From Spirochaetaceae bacterium (GTDB taxonomy: Bacteria > Spirochaetota > Spirochaetia > SZUA-6 > Bin103): 14,587 nucleotides of DNA. The stretch is taken from the NCBI GenBank assembly GCA_028820215.1, contig JAPPKD010000269.1:1-14587 (forward strand). Reading direction: 5' to 3'. Made by a program: the position numbers and the translations under genes. Shown here one piece after another: positions 8,084-14,441 of this stretch. The stretch's first letter is position 1, and the number at the start of each line of letters is the position of its first letter. The notes beneath the pieces were generated by a model. That model ran no database searches. It worked only from the letters and a program-made list of their open reading frames with translations, and was not told the DNA's origin.

Positions 8084-8274
8084 GCGGGAGGTCGCGCGCG
8101 CTTCCCCGGGATCGACGGCCGCGCGGCGCTGCACGGCAAGCCCCGACACCACGCCGAGCACGTTGCCGGCACCGTTGCGCGCCGCTATGTTCACGGACGG
8201 CGGCATGGCATGCCGAAGACCGCACGGAGCAGGCCGCTGACGGACGGTCGCTCCTTCTGACCAAAGCAACGCTT

Positions 8275-8316
8275 CGTGTTCACCACGGGAGGGCTGGGCC
8301 GCGCCTATCTGGTCAC
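8275..8316 (+). pseudogene. 42-bp remnant of the plus-strand LplC-type permease
   Basis: The segment matches 11773-11814 with a single mismatch and encodes part of the same peptide (VFTTGGLGRAYLV, about residues 61-73 of the plus-strand LplC). It is flanked on the left by the end of the control region (deletion joint 8274/8275) and on the right by sequence matching the start of the minus-strand LplC gene (duplication joint 8316/8317). It has no coding capacity and marks the history of the rearrangement. Confidence 0.75.
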
Positions 8317-8346
8317 AGCATTCGCTGGTTTCCTCGGAAGATGAAG

Positions 8347-8379
8347 GAGCGCGGGTCGGCGTCGGTTCAACCCGCGCTC
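8347..8379 (-). promoter_or_regulatory. Stem-loop downstream of SBP-B
   Basis: Perfect 10-bp arms GAGCGCGGGT/ACCCGCGCTC enclose a 13-nt loop, 32 bp beyond the SBP-B stop. It is the duplicate of 5317-5349 with both G-U wobbles converted to G-C pairs. The downstream permease has been lost here, so the hairpin now forms the 3' end of the SBP-B message. It may act as an mRNA end-protector or weak terminator; only short T-rich bits (CTTCATCTT) follow on the minus strand. Confidence 0.5.
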
Positions 8380-8410
8380 CCAGATTCACCGCGTCACGGT
8401 GTCGGCACGC

Positions 8411-9961
8411 TCACCCGCCGGCGTTCATCCTCTCGTACTCGGCCTTGATCTCTTCAACGCCAGCATCCTTGAGCCGCTGCTGGAAGTTCGGCCACTCGGC
8501 ATCCAGATCGATCTTGCCGAGGACGACGTTGAAATAGAACTCCGACTTGATGGTCAGAACATCGGCCCCTCTCTCGATCGCAGGCGTGTTGGTGCTCGGA
8601 TACGAGAGCCGTACCCCGACCGCCGCATTCGGATCGGGATTGAGAGAGAACGCGTGCGCGTAGATCCCTTGCGACGGCTTGTCGAGCGTCAGGTACGCCT
8701 CGTCCAGGAGCACCGGAATCGGAGAATAGAACCAGATTCCTTGTTTCTCCAGCTCCTCGCGCGGCACGTCCCTGCGCGTGAGAATGCCGTCCTGCCAGTC
8801 CCAGTGGACTCCCTCTTCGCCCCAGTGTCCCCTGAGCCAGAAGTCCTGTTCGGAGGAGAACGCATCCTGGATCTGCATGATGCGCTTGACCTTCTCGTCA
8901 CTGGTCTTGGCGCCGAAGTGGGCGCTGGCGTCAGTGTACAGCCCGATCGGCTGCGACGTCAGAGGACCCCGACCGTGATCGGGCCCCTGCAGGTGGCCGA
9001 CGTAGGCGAATTCAGCCTGCGGGTTCTGGTCACGGACCATGTCCAGGACGTTCCCCTTCGTCGACGATATCATCCACCAGGCGTTGTCCCAGAGGATGCC
9101 GAACATGCCGGCGGCCCACTTCTTGCGCTGCTGATCCCGCTTGTCCGTCAGAAACTCCGGGTCGATGGCGCCGGCCGCGTACAGGTCCCTCACGAACCGC
9201 AGCGCTTCCTTCCAGTTGTCCGATTGCGGCGTGAAGGTGACCTTGCCGTCGATGAGCTCGTAGGCAAAATAGCTGACGCCGTGCGCGGCGAAGATGTACG
9301 AGAATCTCGACCTGTCGTAATCGCTCCGGTCATGCACCCCGAAGGTGTCGTTCTTGCCGTTGCCGTCGGGGTCGTCGTGGGTGAACCTGACCGCCAGGTC
9401 GTGGAACTCGTCCAGGGTCTGCGGTGCCGCTGCCACCCCCAGTCTGTCCATCCAGTCCTTGCGCACGACCGGGAAACTGGGAAGGAAGTCACCGTAGTTG
9501 CCGTAGGGAGCTCCGTACACCTCACCCTTGTAGTGCGCCTGGTCCACCACCAGATCTCTCCCGAACAGAAAGACCATCCGCTCCATCCAGGCAGGCATGT
9601 ACTCCCACAGCCACTCCTCCGGGAAGGCTCTGATGATCCCCTGATCGATGAACTTGTAGATCGTCTCGCGCGGGAAGATGGTGATCTTGTCCGCCGTGTT
9701 CCCGGACGCGTAGTGCAGGTCTCTGGCCTCTATCGACGGGAAGGCAAGCGGCGTGATGCTCACGTCGAAGCGTTCCTCGATCAGCAGCTCCACCGGATTG
9801 CCATCCTCCGGCCCCCAGCTCATCGGCCCGGCGACCCCCTGCCAGACGATCTCCAAAGGAGCGTCCGCCGCGGCCGTCTCTTCCGTCGGCGCAGCGAACG
9901 CTCCGCCAGCGACCAGGGTCAGCCCGGCCGACAGCAGCGTGAGAAACTTGAGACTCTTCAT
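8411..9961 (-). CDS. Extracellular solute-binding protein B (LplA-like paralogue)
   Basis: This 516-aa paralogue of SBP-A has the same signal peptide plan (MKSLKFLTLLSAGLTLVAGG, AFA before the cut). The calcium-loop-like DPDGNGKND and the WAAGMFGILWDNAWW and GEEGVHWDWQDG stretches are retained. Start ATG 9961 has the same GGGGGATTCTC leader as SBP-A. By hand count it differs from SBP-A at about 67 positions, with one single-residue gap near 408 (GVGVFYSWIP against GIWFYSPIP). The frame is intact and the ribosome-binding site preserved, so it is probably functional, with selection inferred. Its upstream neighbour is an LplB pseudogene and no LplC follows, so it is an orphan binding protein. 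It could feed the minus-strand permease pair with a related sugar. The long plus-strand open frame across this gene is an antisense shadow of the GC-rich codons. Confidence 0.92.
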   Translation of the reverse strand: MKSLKFLTLLSAGLTLVAGGAFAAPTEETAAADAPLEIVWQGVAGPMSWGPEDGNPVELLIEERFDVSITPLAFPSIEARDLHYASGNTADKITIFPRETIYKFIDQGIIRAFPEEWLWEYMPAWMERMVFLFGRDLVVDQAHYKGEVYGAPYGNYGDFLPSFPVVRKDWMDRLGVAAAPQTLDEFHDLAVRFTHDDPDGNGKNDTFGVHDRSDYDRSRFSYIFAAHGVSYFAYELIDGKVTFTPQSDNWKEALRFVRDLYAAGAIDPEFLTDKRDQQRKKWAAGMFGILWDNAWWMISSTKGNVLDMVRDQNPQAEFAYVGHLQGPDHGRGPLTSQPIGLYTDASAHFGAKTSDEKVKRIMQIQDAFSSEQDFWLRGHWGEEGVHWDWQDGILTRRDVPREELEKQGIWFYSPIPVLLDEAYLTLDKPSQGIYAHAFSLNPDPNAAVGVRLSYPSTNTPAIERGADVLTIKSEFYFNVVLGKIDLDAEWPNFQQRLKDAGVEEIKAEYERMNAGG

Positions 9962-9983
9962 GAGAATCCCCCTCGTGAGTGGT

Positions 9984-10060
9984 GCGCCTCCTCTTCGGAG
10001 GAGGCTCTTTCGCGGTGGCAACGCCACCGTTCGGAGGAGCTTGCGGGTCGAATCCCGCGA
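9984..10060 (-). promoter_or_regulatory. Three consecutive stem-loops upstream of SBP-B
   Basis: Duplicate of 6957-7033. Stem 1 (9984-10007) has arms GCGCCTCCTC/GAGGAGGCTC with one mismatch. Stem 2 (10013-10029), CGGTGGC/GCCACCG, is unchanged. Stem 3 (10041-10060), TTGCGGG/CCCGCGA, has a 6-nt instead of a 7-nt loop. All three stems survive despite substitutions nearby, which suggests that the fold, not the exact sequence, is kept. The 621-bp deletion begins 10 nt beyond stem 3. Confidence 0.5.
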
Positions 10061-10070
10061 GTCCCTCCGT

Positions 10071-10419
10071 GTAGCGTACGTGGTATATCTCGTTCAGGAG
10101 CAGGGCGAGCAGTATCGGCGCCGGGAACGCGAATAGGATCCGGAGCACGCTGATGATGACGGTGTTGCGGAACACGCGATAGAACAGCGGACTGCTGAAC
10201 AGCCGGTCGAAGTAATGAAACCCCGCCCACGGGCTCCCCAGGATCCCATCCAGCATGCGGTAATCCTTGAAGGCGATGAGCACGCCGTACATCGGCTTGT
10301 AGTGAAAGAGGATGAAGCAGGCGATCGGGGATCAGCAACAGGTAGTAAGTAGTACCTGTTCTTGTATATCTGCTTCGGGCGGAACGTGCTGGAGAGCGTC
10401 CGGGAGCCGTCGTGGACAA
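10071..10419 (-). pseudogene. LplB-type permease pseudogene, truncated and frameshifted
   Basis: The sequence is homologous to the first 120 or so codons of the intact LplB at 7077-8033. The TTG start (10419) and its Shine-Dalgarno region are still recognisable (ALSTTAPG, then NRYYYLLLIP-like residues). A 4-nt insertion and a 2-nt loss at about 10320-10345 shift the frame before the MYGVLIAFKDYRMLDGILG stretch. The basic tail also has a small deletion. At 10070/10071 the gene is cut inside LLNEIYHVRY and fused to the stem-loop region upstream of SBP-B, so the EAA loop and four or more membrane segments are gone. No functional permease is possible. The remnant may serve as the leader of the SBP-B transcript. 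Confidence 0.85.
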
Positions 10420-10442
10420 CGCCTCACCTCCCTGGTCCGAAC

Positions 10443-10471
10443 ATCGTACACGAGGGTTGGGGATCGTGCAA
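10443..10471 (-). promoter_or_regulatory. Candidate minus-strand promoter for the pseudogene/SBP-B transcript
   Basis: On the minus strand, TTGCAC (10471-10466), a 17-nt spacer and TACGAT (10448-10443) form a plausible sigma70-like promoter, closer to consensus than its counterpart at 8055-8083. It would drive the pseudogene remnant and then SBP-B. Confidence 0.33.
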
Positions 10472-10545
10472 GCGGGCGGCAGCGCTCCCAACAGGTCGAC
10501 GGCCGCTCGGAGCTGCACGGCAAGCCCGACACGACGTCGAACACG

Positions 10546-10574
10546 TTGACGGTGCCGCCGTGCGCCGCTATGGT
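10546..10574 (+). promoter_or_regulatory. Candidate promoter of the plus-strand import operon
   Basis: TTGACG (10546-10551), a 17-nt spacer and TATGGT (10569-10574) lie about 100 nt before the chosen LplB start at 10677. The left copy of the control region keeps the spacing with TTGCCG/TATGTT. Together with 10443-10471 this makes a back-to-back divergent promoter pair. No operator palindrome shared by both copies was found. Confidence 0.38.
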
Positions 10575-10676
10575 CACGGACGGCGGCATGGCATGCTGAA
10601 GACCGCACGGAGCAGGCCGCTGACGGACGGTCGCTCCCTCCTGACCAAGGCAACGCTTTCCAAGGAGCTGTCCGCC

Positions 10677-11567
10677 ATGTGGGCGGACCGGTGGCTGTAT
10701 TTCCTGATACTCCCCTCGCTGATCCTGGTGTTCGTGTTCAGGTACCTGCCGATCTACGGCGTCACCCTGGCGTTCCGGTTCTACGACCCCGGCCGCGGGC
10801 TGTTCGGCAGTCCCTGGGCTCAGCCGCTGACGTACAACTTCTGGTTCCTGCAGGACCCCGAGTTCTGGCGCGTGCTGGTGAACACGCTGCGGATCACCTC
10901 GGCGAAGATCATTTTCGGGTTCCCCGCGCCGATCATCCTGGCGATCCTGCTCAACGAGCTGCGCGGCCAAGCCTACAAGCGGGTAGCGCAGACGATCACC
11001 TACCTGCCGCACTTCGTGTCATGGGTGATCCTGGCCGGAATCATCTACGCGATCTTCGATCTGGAGCCCGGCAGCCCCTTCAACGCGCTGCGCGCCCTGG
11101 TCGGATTGGAGCCGACCAATCTGATGGGCAATCCCGGCGCGTTCGTGCCGGTGGTCGTCGTCTCCGACATACTGCGCAACATGGGCTACAGCTCGATCAT
11201 CTACCTGGCAGCCATCTCCGGCATCAACCCGGAGCTCTACGAAGCCGCGGTGGTGGACGGCGCGCGCCGCTGGAAACAGACGTGGCACGTCACCGTGCCG
11301 TGCATGCTGCCGACGATTTCCGTGCTGTTCATCCTGCTCCTGCCGGGGATCCTCTATGCGGGTCTGGATCAGATCTACAACCTGATGAACCCGGCGACGC
11401 TGAAGATCGCCAACGTCACCGACATCTACGTGCTGCGGGTCGGGCTGATGCAGGGGCAATACGCCTATGCGACCGCGCTCGGGTTGGTGTTCGGCGTGGT
11501 GCAGCTCTCCCTGGTGTTCGTCGCAAACGCCCTGACCAGGCGTTCCACGGGTTACGGACTATGGTAG
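10677..11567 (+). CDS. Carbohydrate ABC transporter permease, LplB (MalF) type, plus operon
   Basis: The product is 296 aa from this start. It opens directly into the first membrane segment (WLYFLILPSLILVFVFRYLP). FGFPAPIILAILLNEL and YLPHFVSWVILAGI mark the middle segments, and the EAA loop is at 189-208 (EAAVVDGARRWKQTWHVTVP). The end, RRSTGYGLW, is typical of LplB proteins. Start choice: ATG 10677 has AAGGAG (about 10660-10667) at 9-nt spacing. In-frame ATG 10593 would add a 28-residue tail, as in the other LplB, but lacks a good Shine-Dalgarno and would lie only about 12 nt after the predicted transcription start. Sequence differs widely from the minus-strand LplB, so the two importers probably take different sugars (inference). 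LplC and a third SBP follow. The copy of this gene in unit A was deleted. Confidence 0.9.
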   Translation: MWADRWLYFLILPSLILVFVFRYLPIYGVTLAFRFYDPGRGLFGSPWAQPLTYNFWFLQDPEFWRVLVNTLRITSAKIIFGFPAPIILAILLNELRGQAYKRVAQTITYLPHFVSWVILAGIIYAIFDLEPGSPFNALRALVGLEPTNLMGNPGAFVPVVVVSDILRNMGYSSIIYLAAISGINPELYEAAVVDGARRWKQTWHVTVPCMLPTISVLFILLLPGILYAGLDQIYNLMNPATLKIANVTDIYVLRVGLMQGQYAYATALGLVFGVVQLSLVFVANALTRRSTGYGLW

Positions 11568-11593
11568 GCGCGGATTAGCGAGGCTACGGGAGC

Positions 11594-12511
11594 ATGTCTG
11601 CCGGATTCGGTGATCGGGTATTCGCGGTCGCGAATGCGCTCGCCATCGGCCTGCTGTGTCTCGTAACGCTCTATCCGTTCTACTACATCGTGATCACGTC
11701 GCTGTCGGATCCGGTGGTCGGCCGCGGCTCGTACCTGTGGATCACGGAAATCTATACGGTCAATTACTGGATCGTGTTCACCACCGGAGGGCTGGGCCGC
11801 GCCTATCTGGTCACGGTGCTCGCGGCGGCCTGCAACGTTCCCCTGATGCTGCTGGTCACCGGCGGCGCAGCGTTCTCGCTCACGCGCAAGCGCATGCGAT
11901 TCCGCGTGCCGATCATCGTCTACTACCTGGTGACCATCTACTTCACCGGCGGGTTGATCCCGCTCTACCTCGTGCTGCAGCGCCTCGGCCTGCTCAACAC
12001 CTTCTGGGTGCTGGTGCTTCCGGAGGCATTCAGCGTCTTCACGCTGATCGTCATGAAGACGTCGTTCCAATCGATACCGGAGAGCCTTGTCGACGCCGCC
12101 GTGATCGACGGCGCCGACTATCGGCTGATCTTTCTGCGCATCATGCTGCCGCTGTCGACCGCCACCCTGGCGGCGCTGGGACTGTTCCGGGCGGTCAGCG
12201 TCTGGAACGACTGGTTCGCCGGCGCCTTCTTCATCACCGATTTCCGGCTGAAGCCGCTGCAGACGTTTCTGCGCACCAAGGTGCTGGAGGGGGGCGTCAG
12301 CCAGCTCTGGTGGAACGTTCGTACCGCGGACCCGGAGACCTACAAGCGCCTGGGGCTCGATCCGGATTTCGTCGAGGATCTGTTGAACATCACGCCGCTG
12401 TCGCTCAAGTCCGCGTATCTCGTCGTGACCACCGCACCACTCATCCTGCTGTATCCATTCCTGCAGAGGCACTTCGTCAAGGGGGCGCTCGTCGGCGCCG
12501 TTCGAGAGTAG
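11594..12511 (+). CDS. Carbohydrate ABC transporter permease, LplC/YtcP (MalG) type, plus operon
   Basis: This 305-aa partner permease has about six membrane segments. The first contains LCLVTLYPFYYIVITSLSDP. The EAA loop is at about 166-186 (VDAAVIDGADYRLIFLRIML). The end, LLYPFLQRHFVKGALVGAVRE, matches the LplC/YtcP C-terminus. The start is ATG 11594, 27 nt after the LplB stop; a GAGG at 11580-11583 is the better-spaced Shine-Dalgarno, since GGGAG at 11588 is too close. The right edge of the tandem duplication falls inside codon 74. The TAG stop (12509-12511) lies in the first unit of a 15-bp triplicate repeat. An insert of about 30 residues with WWNVRTADPETYKRLGLDPD (near 239-258) lengthens the loop before the last membrane segment compared with the minus-strand LplC. 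Confidence 0.93.
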   Translation: MSAGFGDRVFAVANALAIGLLCLVTLYPFYYIVITSLSDPVVGRGSYLWITEIYTVNYWIVFTTGGLGRAYLVTVLAAACNVPLMLLVTGGAAFSLTRKRMRFRVPIIVYYLVTIYFTGGLIPLYLVLQRLGLLNTFWVLVLPEAFSVFTLIVMKTSFQSIPESLVDAAVIDGADYRLIFLRIMLPLSTATLAALGLFRAVSVWNDWFAGAFFITDFRLKPLQTFLRTKVLEGGVSQLWWNVRTADPETYKRLGLDPDFVEDLLNITPLSLKSAYLVVTTAPLILLYPFLQRHFVKGALVGAVRE

Positions 12512-12544
12512 GACGTTCGGGAGTAGCATGTTCGAGAGTAGCAC
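12500..12544 (+). repeat. Three tandem 15-bp units duplicating the LplC stop codon
   Basis: The units are GTTCGAGAGTAGGAC, GTTCGGGAGTAGCAT and GTTCGAGAGTAGCAC. The first encodes the last residues VRE and the TAG stop. Because 15 is a multiple of three, units two and three repeat VRE-stop in the same frame, giving in-frame TAGs at 12509, 12524 and 12539. Confidence 0.85.
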
Positions 12545-12555
12545 TGGGATCGAGG

Positions 12556-12585
12556 CTCCTCCGCCCCGACGTGAGGGCTGAGGAG
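12556..12585 (+). promoter_or_regulatory. Stem-loop between LplC and the third SBP
   Basis: CTCCTC-C-GCCC and GGGC-T-GAGGAG pair over 10 bp with one internal mismatch and an 8-nt loop, 36 nt before the SBP start. A T-rich run (12600-12608) follows only after 14 nt, so it is not a standard terminator. It occupies the same gene junction (permease to SBP) as the minus-strand stem-loops, which suggests a shared strategy for high SBP expression. Confidence 0.5.
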
Positions 12586-12620
12586 ATCGCACGGGGCCGT
12601 TTTCTTTTCCGGAGGGAGTG

Positions 12621-14441
12621 ATGAGAAGACTGATGGTACTGAGCGTGATTTGCGTCGTGGCACCGTTCGCCGCGATCGGCGCAGGCCAGGAGGCTGCGGC
12701 TGCCCAGGAGGATCAGCCGGTCTGGATCTGGGGACTTCCGTCCTCGTACGGCGAGTACCCGGAGGAGTACCTGGTCGAAGCCAACGAGTGGGCGAAAGAG
12801 GTGTTCGGAGCGACCTTCAGGCTCACCGGCTTGCCCGAGGGCTCCACCGCCATCCAGAGCCTCAACCTGCTGATGGCGGAAGGGAAGTTTCCGTGCGCGG
12901 TCAATCTGAGCGGCAGCGGCGGCATGGAAGGCGTGGCGATCAAGACGCTCATAGAGAGCTTGATCGAGCAGGGGAAGATCCAGTCGGTCGACCGGTACTT
13001 CAACGACCCGGAGCTGGAAATGCTCTACAACGCCGATCGCGACTATCTCAAGGCATACACGTTCAACGGCGAGATATACGCCTTTCCCGGCTACACGTGG
13101 AAGATCAACAAGGCCGACGCGGCGCTGTCGGACCCGTACTACTTCGTTCGCATGGACGTCGCCGAGGCGTTGGGTGGACCGGAAGCCTTTCCGAAGAGCT
13201 CGGACGACTTCCACGAGTACCTGAAAAGGATCGACGCCGGCGGGTTCGTGGGCGAGGACGGCAACCCGATCTATGCGGCGAGCCTGGCACCGGACGACGA
13301 GCTGGCCAACCTCACCGGCTTTCTGAAGCAGCTCAAGGGCGCGGGCTGGCAGGTCGACGGCGAGTTGAACTATGGACCGTTCTGGGGCTCCGAGGAGATG
13401 CACGACTCGCTGAAGCTGGTCAACACGATGTGGAGCGAGGGTCTGATCGACCCGGGGCTGTTCACCATCCCGGAGGAGGCGTTCAGGCAGCGCCTGATCG
13501 ACGTGCGCGCCGGCATCGGCATCGGGAAAAGCGGATACTCGAATCTGGCGGCGTCGCAGGTTCTGTACAAGCTGGTCAACCAGCACGGCACCGACAGCGC
13601 GCAGGCGAACGCATTCCGCCCGAAGATGTACGTGATGATGTACCACCCCATGCTGGAGGAGGACGGCAAGGTCGGCGTCTTCTATCCGGGACTCGCGAAC
13701 CCCTGGGTCGTGTCGTCGGACTGCCCGAATCCGGATGCGTTCGCGAAGCTGCACAACTTTGCCGCAAGCCCCGAAGGGATACTGACGACCAGGGCGGGCG
13801 TCGGCTTCCAGGGCGTGGACTGGCAGTGGATCGACCGCGACAACCTGGAGTGGATACGGATCGACGCGGCGCCGGGAGAGGAGCACAAGCGGACCTATCT
13901 CCTCGGCACGTATCGCCCACCCGAAGACGTGGAGAAGGACGGCCTCCCGCAGGTCATCCCCGGGATTCCGTACGTGGGCACGCCGAGCAAGTCCAACTAC
14001 TACGAGTGGGCGTACTCGAAGGGCTGGATCCCCACCCGGTGGGAGAAGTACGGCCAGCCGATGGGACGATTGACGGGGAGCACGTACAACTTCCTGCATA
14101 CCGGCGCAGGCTGGGAAGAGGGAACCCTGGCCTACACCTCGGCCCGACCGTCATACGTCAACTTCATTCCCGAACTCGACCCGCGTAGCGAGAACGCGCT
14201 GATCACGGTCATGCAGCGCTGGACCGAAGGGCTGCCGGGGCTCATCAGCGCCGATGCCGCCGACTTCGAGTCCGCCTACGCGGCGTTTCTCGGCTCGCTG
14301 TTGGAGATAGCCGACTGGGGACCGATCTACGCGACCCTCAACCAGCAGTGGCGCGCGTGGATGGACGCCAACGGCGACGATACCGCGCAACTCCACAAGA
14401 TCGTGTGGAGGCCGGAGGTGAAACAGGAGATGGGCTGGTGA
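12621..14441 (+). CDS. Large extracellular solute-binding protein, plus operon
   Basis: The product is 606 aa, longer than usual for sugar-binding proteins and about 90 residues longer than SBP-A and SBP-B. The N-terminus MRRLMVLSVICVVAPFAAIG is a Sec signal peptide; no lipobox Cys is evident. The mature part carries the general style of LplA/YtcQ binding proteins: LLMAEGKFPCAVNLSG near 75-90, NGEIYAFPGYTWKINKA, DVAEALGGPEAFPKSSDDFHEYL, an aromatic-rich C-terminus, and IVWRPEVKQEMGW at the end. It lacks the DxDGNG calcium-type loop of SBP-A and SBP-B and shows no obvious alignment to them beyond fold-level features. Start ATG 12621 has GGAGGGAG immediately upstream; a GTG at 12618 is less likely. 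Last gene of the plus operon, after a 109-bp gap with a tandem repeat and a stem-loop. The ligand is unknown. Confidence 0.9.
   Translation: MRRLMVLSVICVVAPFAAIGAGQEAAAAQEDQPVWIWGLPSSYGEYPEEYLVEANEWAKEVFGATFRLTGLPEGSTAIQSLNLLMAEGKFPCAVNLSGSGGMEGVAIKTLIESLIEQGKIQSVDRYFNDPELEMLYNADRDYLKAYTFNGEIYAFPGYTWKINKADAALSDPYYFVRMDVAEALGGPEAFPKSSDDFHEYLKRIDAGGFVGEDGNPIYAASLAPDDELANLTGFLKQLKGAGWQVDGELNYGPFWGSEEMHDSLKLVNTMWSEGLIDPGLFTIPEEAFRQRLIDVRAGIGIGKSGYSNLAASQVLYKLVNQHGTDSAQANAFRPKMYVMMYHPMLEEDGKVGVFYPGLANPWVVSSDCPNPDAFAKLHNFAASPEGILTTRAGVGFQGVDWQWIDRDNLEWIRIDAAPGEEHKRTYLLGTYRPPEDVEKDGLPQVIPGIPYVGTPSKSNYYEWAYSKGWIPTRWEKYGQPMGRLTGSTYNFLHTGAGWEEGTLAYTSARPSYVNFIPELDPRSENALITVMQRWTEGLPGLISADAADFESAYAAFLGSLLEIADWGPIYATLNQQWRAWMDANGDDTAQLHKIVWRPEVKQEMGW

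Larger units (their letters stand above)
5287..8316. repeat. Tandem duplication, left copy (unit A, 3,030 bp remaining)
   Basis: It contains SBP-A, LplB and the control region, and aligns segment by segment with 8317-11814. Matching landmarks are AGCAT at 5287 and 8317, the SBP genes, the three stem-loops, TGTAGCGTACG at 7664 and 10070, the SD/start region at about 8031-8046 and 10417-10430, and GCAACGCTT at about 8266-8274 and 10650-10658. After 8274 the sequence jumps to the equivalent of 11773, so 1,114 bp (plus-strand LplB and the beginning of plus-strand LplC) are missing from this copy. Confidence 0.8.
8034..8316. other. Duplicated divergent control region, left copy, ending in a deletion scar
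   Basis: No gene is present. The stretch is homologous to 10420-10658 and holds the minus-operon promoter candidate (8055-8083). It also holds a vestigial plus-strand promoter, TTGCCG (8163-8168)-N17-TATGTT (8186-8191), whose downstream permease genes have been deleted. The plus-strand frame corresponding to the N-terminus of the other LplB (ATG near 8212) closes quickly because of a 1-nt difference. The region ends in the 42-bp LplC remnant and the duplication joint at 8316/8317. Confidence 0.6.
8317..11814. repeat. Tandem duplication, right copy (unit B, 3,498 bp remaining)
   Basis: It contains SBP-B, the LplB pseudogene, the control region, the intact plus-strand LplB and the first part of plus-strand LplC. 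Compared with unit A, 621 bp (equivalent of 7044-7664) are missing between the third stem-loop and the middle of LplB. Restoring the losses gives 4,119 bp for this copy and 4,144 bp for unit A. Confidence 0.75.

Noticed and set aside
9984..10070. A tRNA gene ending in the T-arm-like hairpin
   Set aside because: No matching 5' acceptor strand, D-arm or anticodon arm can be laid out upstream in either copy.
8399..10153. A 584-codon open frame on the plus strand opposite SBP-B
   Set aside because: A similar open frame appears opposite SBP-A (5948-6919), as expected from shared codon bias of paralogues. No leader, motif or Shine-Dalgarno supports it.
10555..10587. GCCGCC...GGCGGC inverted repeat as an operator
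   Set aside because: The left half is not preserved in the duplicate control region (8172-8203), so it is probably a chance GC-rich match.
10593..10676. Longer N-terminus for the plus-strand LplB from ATG 10593
   Set aside because: Possible, but it lacks a good Shine-Dalgarno, whereas ATG 10677 has AAGGAG at suitable spacing; kept as an alternative only.
5280..11830. Insertion-sequence-driven duplication
   Set aside because: No transposase gene, terminal inverted repeats or target-site duplications were seen at either edge or at the joint; only about three bases are shared by the parent sites.
12556..12610. Rho-independent terminator before the third SBP
   Set aside because: The T-rich run begins 14 nt after the stem and overlaps the SBP leader; termination there would cut off the operon's own binding protein.
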